Source: Prochlorococcus sp. AG-363-N20
GTDB lineage: Bacteria; Cyanobacteriota; Cyanobacteriia; PCC-6307; Cyanobiaceae
DNA: 60,663 bases
Assembly: GCA_003280105.1 (NCBI GenBank)
Contig: QCFX01000009.1
Span: 1-60,663 of the forward strand
Direction: 5' to 3'
Shown: positions 17,732 through 26,295 of the stretch, one piece after another
How positions within the stretch are numbered: position 1 is the first letter of the stretch
Layout: every line of letters starts with the position of its first letter
Made by a program: the position numbers and the translations under genes
The notes under the pieces: model-generated
Told to the model about the DNA's origin: nothing
The model's database searches: none
The model's input: only the letters and a program-made list of their open reading frames with translations

Positions 17732-19005
17732 ATACTACCTGCAGATTCTATTATTTTTAGCGTCTTAGATTTTGCTAGATTCATTCCTTCCTTAGGTGTT
17801 ATTTGCTTCGTGAGTATTGAGCTAAGTTGTTTTTGGAGAACCTCACTTATTTGAGCATATATAGCTGTCTTGGGTCTTTCCTCTGTTCTGTTTAGTGCCT
17901 GCTGTAGAATTGGTAATATTTCAGAGTTGGATCTTAACTCTTTATCTTTATATAAGGATTTATACGTAGGAGTATAACCAAAGTTGAGAAAATAATGTCG
18001 CTGAGACTGTACTGAGGTTAAGTATTTAATTGCTTTATATGCCAGGTCCTTATTATTAGAACTTGATAATATAGAGAATCCCCAGCTTCCAAGAGTGGAT
18101 ACTGATCTGCCATTAGATTCTGCAACCATTGTTGTTACACCAACTTTTCCTTTAACAGGGCTATTATCTTTATTTAATTCTGCCCATGCATAAGGCCAAT
18201 TTCTCATAAATGCTGCCTCACCCTGCTCAAAAGCTTGCAAAGCCTCTGTCTCAGTAAAGTTAGTTACGGATCTAGGGCTAGCTCCAGACTCGATCAATCT
18301 AGAGGCCCAACTTGCAGCCTTAATGGAAGGTTTTGTACCTAGTAATACTTTCCCTTGACTATCTATCCAGCCTCCTCCAAATGCGTGCAAAGCTTCTAAG
18401 AAGAAACAACTTAAACCTTCATATTGTCTGCCTTGCCATACGTACCCATAACTAACAACACCCTCATTGATTAGTTTGACACTTGTTGATAGAAGCTCCT
18501 CTGGAGTTTCTGGCACTTTGTTTATTAAATCTTTTCTAAAATAAAGGAGTCCAATGTCTGCTAAAAGGGGCCATCTATAAGGTATATTCTTGTATGAGTT
18601 TCCTAGAATTGCTCCTCTCTCTAATAAACTCCATTCTTTGTCATCAATAAACTCATCTAATGGTATAAGCCAACCAGCTTCGGAATATTTTGCTAGCCAT
18701 GTTACATCTATTAGCAAAATATCAAAGTCACTTTTTCCAAGTAACAGACTACTTATAGCAAGGTCAGACACTGATTCTGTTTGTCTTGGCCCTCTTGTTG
18801 TTCTTATTTTTATTTTTCCGTAATTCTCTTTGTTAAAACTATCAACACGCTCCTTAGTAGAATCAATGAAAGGAGCAGGCATCAAAATATCAATTACTAT
18901 TGGCGTATAAGCTTTAGATTTACTTAAACCTCCAATTACTAAAAATATTAATAATAGATTTCTAAAAACTTTAATTGAAACTTTCTTTATAATATTGTTA
19001 TTCAT
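17728..19005 (-). CDS. ggtB: ABC transporter solute-binding protein, GgtB-like
   Basis: A 425-residue extracytoplasmic binding protein of the family-1 (MalE/UgpB-type) class. The N-terminus has a basic region and a hydrophobic signal segment (NLLLIFLVIGGLSKSKA), then the mature domain begins with a beta-strand typical of these proteins (IVIDILMPAPFI). Other family features are FDILLIDVTWLAKYSEAGWLIPLDEF and EQGEAAFMRNWPYAW. It probably captures glucosylglycerol leaked to the periplasm. Its start lies within the end of ggpS (8-base overlap), which ties expression of uptake to that of synthesis. Confidence 0.84.
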   Translation of the reverse strand: MNNNIIKKVSIKVFRNLLLIFLVIGGLSKSKAYTPIVIDILMPAPFIDSTKERVDSFNKENYGKIKIRTTRGPRQTESVSDLAISSLLLGKSDFDILLIDVTWLAKYSEAGWLIPLDEFIDDKEWSLLERGAILGNSYKNIPYRWPLLADIGLLYFRKDLINKVPETPEELLSTSVKLINEGVVSYGYVWQGRQYEGLSCFFLEALHAFGGGWIDSQGKVLLGTKPSIKAASWASRLIESGASPRSVTNFTETEALQAFEQGEAAFMRNWPYAWAELNKDNSPVKGKVGVTTMVAESNGRSVSTLGSWGFSILSSSNNKDLAYKAIKYLTSVQSQRHYFLNFGYTPTYKSLYKDKELRSNSEILPILQQALNRTEERPKTAIYAQISEVLQKQLSSILTKQITPKEGMNLAKSKTLKIIESAGSI

Positions 19006-20491
19006 GGTTTAAATCTAAACTCTTAATTTGTTCATCAGCCCAATCATTAACCGTATAAGCTTCTACAGCCTTATACATATTCTTCATTCTTATCAATTGC
19101 TCAGACTCATCCATAGAGATGGCTTCTTCTATTGCCTCATCCATTCTTCTATGTGAATAGGGGTTTGTAAGAATCGCTCCATTTAATAATACAGAAGCTC
19201 CTGTAAATTCAGAAAGAACAAGTACCCCACCTTGTTCTTTTCTAGCTGCAGCATATTCCTTTGCTACTAGATTGAGACCATCTCTTAGTGGAGTTATCCA
19301 GCATATATCAGCTTGAGTAAACCAGGCAATCATTTCTTCGTATGGAATCCTTCTAGTAGAGAATCGAATTGGTACCCAATCGATTTGGCTAAACCTGCCA
19401 TTTATTCTTCCAGCCATTTCCTCTATTGATCTTTGTGTTTCCTCATAGATTTTCATTCCACTTGCGGCCGCTACACATGCCAACATAAGTACTACTTCAC
19501 CATGGAGATCTTTACGATTTTCTAATAACCTTTCAAATGCTAATAATAACTCTTCGTTACCTTTTGTATAATCTACTCTGCTTGCTGAAAGTATTAATTT
19601 CCTTTTTTTCTTTGTCCCAGTTCTTATCTCTTCTTTATGATTGATTACATCCTTTTGATTAATTAGCTTTTGTATTAAATCAGGTGAAGTTCCTACTGGG
19701 GAAGATAATAATGTTATTTTTCTTCCTGCGTGCTTTAACCAAGGAGTGACTGAGGGCTCTGTTAAAGCACTACCTACAGCTATGAATTTACTGCTTACAT
19801 TTTCTTTTGGTCCCTTTTGAGCTCCTACTAAGCAATTTGCTGCCCGTGCAAAGTTCTCTGTATATCGAGGGATATGAAAGCCAACTAAATCACAACAGAG
19901 AAGGCTTTCTATAATCTGTCTTCTCCAGGGCAATATGGCAAATACGTCGTTCCCTGGGAATGGTGTGTGGTGAAAGAAAGCAATTTTAAGGTCTGGTCTA
20001 CTCCTTCTGATGTAATACGGACAAAGCCAAAGATTATAATCATGTACCCAAACAATAGCTCCATTCCCTGCTTCAGAACACGCAGCTTTTGCAAAACGCT
20101 TATTTACTTCTTCAAATATTTTCCAGTCTGCATTATTAACATCAAAGTATGTTGGAAATGTATGTAGTATTGGCCAAAAGGATTCTTTAGAGGTTATATG
20201 ATAAAAACTTTGTACTTCATTATTAGTTAAAGGAATTCTTTTTAAAGTAAACGGGCATGGCTTATCCATTTCTATAAGTTCATCTTTTTGATTACTTATA
20301 TCGCTTACTTCTCTCCAAGCAATCCATGTTCCATCTGGATGTTTCCTAAAAAGGTTTCTTAAAGTGGGAATTATTCCATTTGGACTTTTTTGGTCTATCC
20401 ATATCCGCTCTCCATTCTCAAGACGACTCTCTTCAAAAGGGGTGCGATGGTAAAGAATAATAAATTTGCTTTCTCCATTAGAGCTTGTCAT
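18998..20491 (-). CDS. ggpS: Glucosylglycerol-phosphate synthase (GT20 family)
   Basis: GgpS joins ADP-glucose and glycerol 3-phosphate to make glucosylglycerol phosphate, the precursor of the osmolyte glucosylglycerol. The 497-residue protein is a GT20 glycosyltransferase related to trehalose-phosphate synthase: VHDYNLWLCPYYIR, FFHHTPFPG, the sugar-nucleotide-binding ASRVDYTKGNEE, and LRDGLNLVAKEY near the C-terminus. The length equals known GgpS (about 499). Trehalose-phosphate synthase is the main alternative; the ggtBCD linkage, as in Synechocystis, favours GgpS. An AAGGA ribosome-binding site lies 7 bases before the ATG. The phosphatase that would complete the pathway is not in the window. 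Confidence 0.88.
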   Translation of the reverse strand: MTSSNGESKFIILYHRTPFEESRLENGERIWIDQKSPNGIIPTLRNLFRKHPDGTWIAWREVSDISNQKDELIEMDKPCPFTLKRIPLTNNEVQSFYHITSKESFWPILHTFPTYFDVNNADWKIFEEVNKRFAKAACSEAGNGAIVWVHDYNLWLCPYYIRRSRPDLKIAFFHHTPFPGNDVFAILPWRRQIIESLLCCDLVGFHIPRYTENFARAANCLVGAQKGPKENVSSKFIAVGSALTEPSVTPWLKHAGRKITLLSSPVGTSPDLIQKLINQKDVINHKEEIRTGTKKKRKLILSASRVDYTKGNEELLLAFERLLENRKDLHGEVVLMLACVAAASGMKIYEETQRSIEEMAGRINGRFSQIDWVPIRFSTRRIPYEEMIAWFTQADICWITPLRDGLNLVAKEYAAARKEQGGVLVLSEFTGASVLLNGAILTNPYSHRRMDEAIEEAISMDESEQLIRMKNMYKAVEAYTVNDWADEQIKSLDLNHE

Positions 20492-20527
20492 AGATTTTTC
20501 CTTATAACTTTTGCGTTGATTTATTTA

Positions 20528-20537
20528 AGCCTAGGCT
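20528..20537. promoter_or_regulatory. Perfect 10-bp palindrome upstream of ggpS
   Basis: AGCCTAGGCT is a perfect palindrome centred about 41 bases upstream of the ggpS start codon, in the 144-base gap between rpmB and ggpS. Its position fits an operator near the promoter or leader of the ggp/ggt operon. No other copy was noticed in nearby intergenic DNA. The function is speculative. Confidence 0.3.
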
Positions 20538-20635
20538 ATAGTTATGAGTTATGCAAAAATTGACTAAGTTTTATTCTTTATAATTTTAAACTGTTTATTG
20601 ATTTAAGGAAAAACTAATTTGAATCAGCATATGGA

Positions 20636-20872
20636 TTATATTTTATGTAAGTCTATACCCAATTTTTTGGCATAAGGGCCTAAGCCTTTTTTCTGAATTG
20701 TTTTAAGAGCTCTTGTTGTTACCCTTAGGTTTACCCATTTTTTGCCCTCTGCCCACCACAAACGTCTTTGTTGGAGATTGGCCTGCTGTAATTTTTTTGT
20801 TCGAATATGGGAATGGCTAACTGCCATTCCATTATTTGCACGTGTTCCAGTTAATTGGCAGACTCTTGACAT
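20636..20872 (-). CDS. rpmB: 50S ribosomal protein L28
   Basis: L28 is a small basic protein of the large ribosomal subunit. The 78-residue sequence begins [27 protein letters not shown] and continues NLQQRRLWW and [18 protein letters not shown], all family hallmarks. Length is standard. It lies between htpG (66 bases upstream) and the ggpS operon on the same strand and looks separately transcribed. Nothing is unusual. Confidence 0.96.
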   Translation of the reverse strand: MSRVCQLTGTRANNGMAVSHSHIRTKKLQQANLQQRRLWWAEGKKWVNLRVTTRALKTIQKKGLGPYAKKLGIDLHKI

Positions 20873-20938
20873 TCTTTTGATAAATGCGTTTTCTCTAGAT
20901 CAGTATTTTACCAAATACCTATAAAGGTGAGTCATTCA

Positions 20939-22843
20939 TTAAAGCCCTTTTTGTAGCAATTCAGTCATCAGTGTTGATGTCCTACTTTGGAAAGCGTCTA
21001 TTTCTTTGGGCTCTAGACCTCCAACACTAAGTCGAGCCATGTCGTACATATGCACTGCCAATGCGTCAGCCAATGAGCTTGTTGGTGAACTTTCTAAACC
21101 GTCAATAATTACTGTACCTGACTTGAGTTTTATGAGTCCTTGAACTAGTTGATGCGCTGAATTTACTAAAAGTACATGGTTGTCAGGTAACCCTGGTAAA
21201 CGTTGGTCCATAAGGGCTCCTATATCGTTAATACGTCTCATTTGCTCTGGAAGCAGAATGATTGCTGGTGGAGCTTGAGATCCTTTGAGTGATTGCACTT
21301 GTACTGTAATTTTCTCTGAACCCAGCGCACTTTTTATTAGGTCTCTAAGAACCTCTGACTCTTTTTCTCCATCTTTGTCAATTATTTCTTTTTTATCTTC
21401 TTGAAAATTTTGATCCAGTTCAGCATCGACTCTTTGAAACATAAGATTCTGGTGTCGGTCTTCTAACCAAGGTATAAATTGAGCATCTATTACGGTTTCT
21501 GCCATTAGAACCTCATTACCCTGCGATGTCCAAAGACTGAGAGCTGCAGATTGGGAAATTTCATCTGTGCAGTAAAGTACCTTCTCTGAATTATCTACTT
21601 TCGCTTTCTCTATATATTTATTTAAAGACGTATAGGTTGATCCATTGTCCGTTACTAACTCTGCTTCATTCGATTCTTGTTCTGTTTCTTTATTTCTTTT
21701 TGTTGGAAATATAATTGACCTTTCAATCTGTTCTGCGAACTTCTCATCTTCCATTGCACCGATTTTAATATAAGGTCCAATGGAGTCCCATAATTCACAA
21801 TAAAAGCTAGGCTTTTCTTCTTTTAAAGTCTTCATTTTATCAGCTATTTTTTTAGAAATAAAGTTTCCTATAGACTTGACTCTTCGATCTGTTTGAAGTG
21901 CACTTCTACTAACATTAAGAGGAATATCTGGTGAGTCGATGATACCTTTTAGAGATATTAGGTATCTAGGTACTACTTCCTTGATTGAGTCGCTTACAAA
22001 TACTTGGTTAGAATATAACTTAATTTCGCCCTTCTCCCAGTCGGCCCTTCCTGTTAGTTTCGGGAAGTAGAGTATACCTTGTAGAGAATAAGGAAAATCT
22101 GTGTTTAAGTGAATCCATAGAAGAGGTTCTCCTTGAAAAGGATACAAGTAATTATAGAAATCTATATATTCTTTATCTGAGATATCGCTAGGTGATCTTT
22201 TCCACAATGGATTGCTTTTGTTCGCCAACTCTCCTTCTAGATAGACTTCTACCTGCATAAAGTCACAGTATTTATTAACTAATGATTTAATTCTTGTTGG
22301 TTCTAAATATTCTTCTTCTTCCTCTAGAAGATACAAGATCACATCTGTTCCTGCTTCGGATCTTGAAGTGTCTTCTAAACTGAATTTTGGTGAACCATTA
22401 CAGGACCATTTTACAGCTTGCGAATTTCCTATAGAGGATTTAGTTATAAGCTCGACGTTTTTAGCAACCATAAATGATGAATAAAAACCTAGGCCAAAAT
22501 GTCCGATAATACCTTCCTCACTTTGTTTGTACTTCTCTAAAAATTCTTCTGCACTTGAAAAAGCCACTTGATTTATATATCGCTTTACCTCTTCAGCTGT
22601 CATGCCAATACCATTATCCGAAAATATAAGTCTTTTATTTTCGGAATCTATTTTGATCGTTACTTTTCCTGTCGGAGATTCGTCACAATCACCGGCAATT
22701 GATGCCATCCTACGCTTATTTATTGCGTCAACACTGTTACTTACTAATTCTCTCAGAAATATCTCATGATCTGAATATACAGCTTTTTTGATAATTGGGA
22801 ATATATTTTCTGTATGAATCTGGATTTGCCCTTCTTCGATCAT
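20939..22843 (-). CDS. htpG: HSP90-family molecular chaperone HtpG
   Basis: HtpG is the bacterial HSP90, an ATP-driven dimeric chaperone in the cytosol. In cyanobacteria it is important under heat, light and oxidative stress. The 634-residue protein has the GHKL ATP-binding motifs (FLRELVSNSVDAINK near residue 32, FSDNGIGMT, IGHFGLGFYSSFMVA), the middle-domain catalytic region (LNVSRSALQ with its Arg) and a C-terminal dimerisation domain. An AAGGA sequence lies about 15 bases before the ATG. It follows hisZ by 124 bases. Confidence 0.95.
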   Translation of the reverse strand: MIEEGQIQIHTENIFPIIKKAVYSDHEIFLRELVSNSVDAINKRRMASIAGDCDESPTGKVTIKIDSENKRLIFSDNGIGMTAEEVKRYINQVAFSSAEEFLEKYKQSEEGIIGHFGLGFYSSFMVAKNVELITKSSIGNSQAVKWSCNGSPKFSLEDTSRSEAGTDVILYLLEEEEEYLEPTRIKSLVNKYCDFMQVEVYLEGELANKSNPLWKRSPSDISDKEYIDFYNYLYPFQGEPLLWIHLNTDFPYSLQGILYFPKLTGRADWEKGEIKLYSNQVFVSDSIKEVVPRYLISLKGIIDSPDIPLNVSRSALQTDRRVKSIGNFISKKIADKMKTLKEEKPSFYCELWDSIGPYIKIGAMEDEKFAEQIERSIIFPTKRNKETEQESNEAELVTDNGSTYTSLNKYIEKAKVDNSEKVLYCTDEISQSAALSLWTSQGNEVLMAETVIDAQFIPWLEDRHQNLMFQRVDAELDQNFQEDKKEIIDKDGEKESEVLRDLIKSALGSEKITVQVQSLKGSQAPPAIILLPEQMRRINDIGALMDQRLPGLPDNHVLLVNSAHQLVQGLIKLKSGTVIIDGLESSPTSSLADALAVHMYDMARLSVGGLEPKEIDAFQSRTSTLMTELLQKGL

Positions 22844-22967
22844 TTCATTGAAATTAGTTCCTTCTACAATACAGACTTGCCTCTAAAAAGTAAACTAAAT
22901 GTTGGAGAGGTCTCCGTACCTAATATAAATTACTTTCTTTTCGTGAGATTCGTGGTCTAAACATATG

Positions 22968-24146
22968 TCATTCTATCCATTCCAACTTAGAACATCCTCT
23001 TCGCTCCGCAATTTTTTCTGCCTCTTTTCTATTAGATGAAGGTTTAAGCTCAATTAAACAGATTCTATTTTTTTGATGATATGATTTTTGGAGATCAGCT
23101 GCTAATTGAAACTTATTATCATTGTTATAAGCGATAAGAACTTTATCTGAACTTTGATTTAAAACAGAACTATCACTTAACAACTCCCTTATTCTATCTA
23201 TTGAAAAACTAAAGCCTACACCAGCTGAGACTTGTTTGGATGCAGCACATCTCGCTACTAAATCATCATACCTTCCACCTCTAGCAATTACAACGGGTGC
23301 TGAGGTTCCATTACACACTATTTGAAAGACTAAACCTGTATAAAGTTCGAAGTGAGGTTGAAATGTTGGATCTAATTGTAGGTCGATATTATGATCAATT
23401 GATTTCTCTTGAATTATTTTGAATAATTCATCTAATTTAGAAATATCTGCTTCGTGGTTGTTATACTTTTCTATAATCTTTAGGACATCTAGTGGATTAC
23501 CTCTGGTTTCATGAATCTCAAGAAGTGAATCTTTGACAGACTTATCTATTTTTAAACTCTCAATATAGACCCTGTCAAAATTAATCAGTGAGTTACGAAT
23601 ACCTTCCCTAATATCTCCTTGAAAAGGACTTAAGATTATGTCCATAAGGTCAGTATGTCCAATTAACAATGTTGGTCTTAATTCCTTATTTAGCTTAAGA
23701 GATTCAAGAGCATTTAAAAGTAATGACAATAGTTCAATTTCAGCTGATGTTTCTCTTATTCCAAGCAATTCGACACCGCTTTGAAGCTGCTCTTCAATAA
23801 CAATGCTTCCTTCCACTGATTGCTTTGATTCAAAAACTGTACCTGCCGCCCATAATCTGAGAGGTCTTGGTCTATCAGCCAATCTTGTTGATGCAGCCCT
23901 CGCAATTGAAGCTGTCATTTCAGGCCTTAATCCAAGTGGCTCATTTGCTACTAATTTCACAATATCCTGAATTGCAATTGCTCCCCCAGCTGTAAGGGTT
24001 GAAAGTCTTTCCACTCTTGGTGGTGAGACTTCCTCATAACCCCAAAGTTTATAAATGCTTGACAGCCGCTTACTCAGCAATTGATTGCTTTCAACCTGTT
24101 GAGGATTTAAGTCTTTTGCTCCAGAAGCAGGTTGAAAAGTCATCAA
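22968..24146 (-). CDS. hisZ: ATP phosphoribosyltransferase regulatory subunit HisZ
   Basis: HisZ is a catalytically dead relative of histidyl-tRNA synthetase that activates short-form HisG, the first enzyme of histidine synthesis. The 392-residue protein has class II motif 2 (LRPEMTASIARAAS...RPRPLRLWAAGTVFE) and a motif-3-like GVGFSFSIDRI. The HisRS histidine-binding RG-LDYYTG is replaced by PHFELYTG, lacking the Arg, and there is no full anticodon-binding domain at the C-terminus. Both points favour HisZ over HisS. It is 33 bases downstream of an inositol-monophosphatase gene. The window has no other his gene. Confidence 0.82.
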   Translation of the reverse strand: MMTFQPASGAKDLNPQQVESNQLLSKRLSSIYKLWGYEEVSPPRVERLSTLTAGGAIAIQDIVKLVANEPLGLRPEMTASIARAASTRLADRPRPLRLWAAGTVFESKQSVEGSIVIEEQLQSGVELLGIRETSAEIELLSLLLNALESLKLNKELRPTLLIGHTDLMDIILSPFQGDIREGIRNSLINFDRVYIESLKIDKSVKDSLLEIHETRGNPLDVLKIIEKYNNHEADISKLDELFKIIQEKSIDHNIDLQLDPTFQPHFELYTGLVFQIVCNGTSAPVVIARGGRYDDLVARCAASKQVSAGVGFSFSIDRIRELLSDSSVLNQSSDKVLIAYNNDNKFQLAADLQKSYHQKNRICLIELKPSSNRKEAEKIAERRGCSKLEWIE

Positions 24147-24179
24147 TTTCTTTTATTCTCCAGATTAATTCAAATTCTC

Positions 24180-25046
24180 TTAATTATCATTATAACTATC
24201 CTTAGGCAGCGGTTTAATTTTAGAAAGTACTTCTTTTAGTTCTTTTTGGATGAACGAGTTGGTAGCTAGGACCCTTCCATTTGAGAAATTAAAATCATCT
24301 TCCTTATAATCATTCACAACTCCTCCAGCAGCTTCAACAATAGGAATTCCAGCGGCAAGATCCCACTTTGCTAATCCCCTTTCCCAGTAACCATCGAGCC
24401 GGCCTGTAGCAACAAAGGCTAGGTCAACAGCTGCTGCACCAGCTCTCCTCACACCTCTTGTAATATGAGTTAGACGACAGAATTCCGCATAATTATTATC
24501 TAATACATTTTGCCGGTCATAAGCAAAGCCCGTTACTAAAAGAGAATTAATTAAAGAAGTTGTATTTGAAACAGAAATTTTATCGTCATTGCAAAAAGCT
24601 CCTATTCTTGGTGCACCCCAGAAGAGCTCTCCAAAAAAAGGAACAGAAATAGCTCCCAATAATGGTTTGTCTTTCCATGTCAAACCTATTGATGTAGCAA
24701 AGAAAGGGAACCCATGAGCATAGTTCGTAGTGCCATCTAATGGATCTATGCACCAACATAAATCTGTTTCAAAGGAATTTAGTCCGCTTTCTTCTGCGAG
24801 GATACTAATATCTTTTGTTTGATGTTGTAGATATTCTATTATTGCTTTTTCGCTAGCTAAATCTACGTTTGTTACTAAATCACCTATCCGTCCTTTACTA
24901 TTAATTGATTTTAGTTTTCCATAATTTTCCATTAAAATATTACCTCCAATCAAAGCTGCTTTTTTAGATACTTGTAATAGCTTTTCTAGATCAGGTTTAC
25001 ATAATCCCGATTCTATAAAAGTCTTAGATGAAATTGAGTTTTCCAT
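24180..25046 (-). CDS. Inositol-monophosphatase family phosphatase
   Basis: A 288-residue Mg-dependent sugar/inositol phosphatase. The metal-binding residues are visible: the Glu pair in ILAEESG, the signature CIDPLDGTTNYAHGFPFFATSIGL and the late WDLAAGIPIVEAAGG with its Asp. The TTNYAHGFP form is typical of SuhB-like inositol monophosphatases, which dephosphorylate myo-inositol 1-phosphate or related sugar phosphates. The gene lies directly upstream of hisZ, so histidinol-phosphate phosphatase was considered, but those relatives usually carry DPIDGTKSF/KNF. It is the first gene of a suhB-hisZ-htpG run. Confidence 0.85.
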   Translation of the reverse strand: MENSISSKTFIESGLCKPDLEKLLQVSKKAALIGGNILMENYGKLKSINSKGRIGDLVTNVDLASEKAIIEYLQHQTKDISILAEESGLNSFETDLCWCIDPLDGTTNYAHGFPFFATSIGLTWKDKPLLGAISVPFFGELFWGAPRIGAFCNDDKISVSNTTSLINSLLVTGFAYDRQNVLDNNYAEFCRLTHITRGVRRAGAAAVDLAFVATGRLDGYWERGLAKWDLAAGIPIVEAAGGVVNDYKEDDFNFSNGRVLATNSFIQKELKEVLSKIKPLPKDSYNDN

Positions 25047-25253
25047 ATAATAAAATCTTAATAGATAAAACCATAGCCAAAACTATTATATTGTTTTAAT
25101 TACAACCTATATAGCTTTCTAATATTTTAGCTTGAAATCAACATAAATAATAATTTAATTTAGCATAATTGATTGTTCTAATCTGAAAGGATAAAAAGAC
25201 AGTGAATAAATGTTTAATAATTATTATGCTCTCTAATTAAATTTTCTCATGCT

Positions 25254-25283
25254 ATGACTTTATATACCATTGGCTCTTATAAA
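25254..25283 (+). promoter_or_regulatory. Candidate promoter of tRNA-Ser
   Basis: ATGACT at 25254-25259 (four of six matches to TTGACA), an 18-base spacer and TATAAA at 25278-25283 lie 24 bases before the mature tRNA 5' end, a good distance for a tRNA promoter with a short leader removed by RNase P. Confidence 0.5.
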
Positions 25284-25306
25284 TGCTAGATTTATTGGGA
25301 TCATTT

Positions 25307-25393
25307 GGAGAGGTGGCCGAGTGGTCGAAGGCGCAGCACTGGAAATGCTGTATAGGGGCAACTCTATCGAGGGTTCGAATCCCTCCCTCTCCG
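25307..25393 (+). tRNA. tRNA-Ser (anticodon GGA)
   Basis: An 87-base class II tRNA. The acceptor stem GGAGAGG (25307-25313) pairs with CCTCTCC (25386-25392), with G as the discriminator base, usual for serine. The D-arm has the GGCCGAGTGGTCGAAGGC pattern. The anticodon arm is CAGCA-CTGGAAA-TGCTG with anticodon GGA, reading UCC and UCU. A long variable arm (TATAGGGGCAACTCTA) and a T-arm with GGTTCGAATCC complete the cloverleaf. CCA is not encoded. It lies in a gap between minus-strand genes and has its own promoter-like sequence and T-run. Confidence 0.97.
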
Positions 25394-25402
25394 TTTTTTT
25401 TT
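25394..25402 (+). terminator. T-tract directly after tRNA-Ser
   Basis: Nine consecutive T residues follow the tRNA discriminator base immediately. Together with the GC-rich acceptor/T-arm structure they could work as a factor-independent terminator. pstB converges from the other side and ends at 25444. Confidence 0.5.
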
Positions 25403-25443
25403 GTTCACATTAAAATTTCTTTTTCGATTGAAACAGCGATAAT

Positions 25444-26256
25444 CTATCCAAATTTACCCCCTATATATTCCTTGGTTGCTTTTTGAAGAGGAGAATTGAA
25501 GATCTTCTTCGTAGTATTGAATTCAACCAAATAACCAACTTTCCCTCCATCACCCCCAGCTTCTTTTTCTGCATTGAAAAAAGCCGTAAAGTCACTAACT
25601 CTAAGAGCTTGTTGCATATTATGAGTAACTATTAAGATTGTAAATCTCTTTTTTAGGTTATGCATAGTTTCTTCTATTTTTAATGTTGAAATCGGGTCTA
25701 ACGCTGAACATGGTTCATCCATAAGAATGATTTCTGGTTGAGTCGCTATTGTTCTTGCAATACAAAGTCTTTGCTGTTGACCTCCTGATAAGGAATAACC
25801 ACTTTCCTTTAATTTGTCCTTACACTCATCCCAAACTGCTGCTTGCTTAAGTGACTTTTCTACTAATTCATCCATATCACCTACATATCCATTTATCCTT
25901 GCTCCAAAAGCTATGTTTTCATAGATGCTCTTTGGAAATGGATTTGGTTGTTGAAATACCATACCAATTCTTCGTCTAACTTCCACTGGATCTATATTTG
26001 GATGATAAAGATCTGTTCCTTCAAAAAGTATACGTCCTTTAAGTGAACAATTTTCTATCAAATCATTCATTCTATTTATTGATCGTAGAACAGTTGACTT
26101 ACCGCAGCCTGATGGGCCAATTAAAGCTGTGACTTTTCCTTTTGGTATTTTACAATATATGTTTCTAACGGCAATAAATTTGCCATAGCTTATAGTTACA
26201 TTCTCAAGTGCTATAGATATTTTCGGATCTATGTTTGATAGCTTCTTGATGTTCAT
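25444..26256 (-). CDS. pstB: Phosphate ABC transporter ATPase PstB
   Basis: PstB powers high-affinity phosphate uptake. The 270-residue protein has Walker [29 protein letters not shown] (a strong PstB-specific stretch), the signature [16 protein letters not shown], Walker [16 protein letters not shown] and the switch His in IVTHNMQQA. It is the last gene of pstC-pstA-pstB; the gap to pstA is 39 bases. In Prochlorococcus the Pst system is central under phosphate limitation. It converges on tRNA-Ser. Confidence 0.96.
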   Translation of the reverse strand: MNIKKLSNIDPKISIALENVTISYGKFIAVRNIYCKIPKGKVTALIGPSGCGKSTVLRSINRMNDLIENCSLKGRILFEGTDLYHPNIDPVEVRRRIGMVFQQPNPFPKSIYENIAFGARINGYVGDMDELVEKSLKQAAVWDECKDKLKESGYSLSGGQQQRLCIARTIATQPEIILMDEPCSALDPISTLKIEETMHNLKKRFTILIVTHNMQQALRVSDFTAFFNAEKEAGGDGGKVGYLVEFNTTKKIFNSPLQKATKEYIGGKFG

Positions 26257-26295
26257 GCTAATAAAAATCTATTTTGTCAGACATTGTTATTATAA

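Noticed and set aside
22904-22915. GGAGA-GG-TCTCC inverted repeat upstream of htpG as a CIRCE-type heat-shock element
   Set aside because: The arms are 5 bp with a 2-base gap. They do not resemble CIRCE (TTAGCACTC-N9-GAGTGCTAA), and a promoter placed nearby conflicts with the ribosome-binding site.
22968-24146. Histidyl-tRNA synthetase HisS
   Set aside because: The histidine-binding RGLDYYTG-type motif is replaced and the C-terminal anticodon-binding domain is reduced, so HisZ fits better.
25283-25486. 67-codon ORF across tRNA-Ser
   Set aside because: It overlaps a complete tRNA gene with a consistent cloverleaf. The encoded peptide is an artefact of the tRNA sequence.
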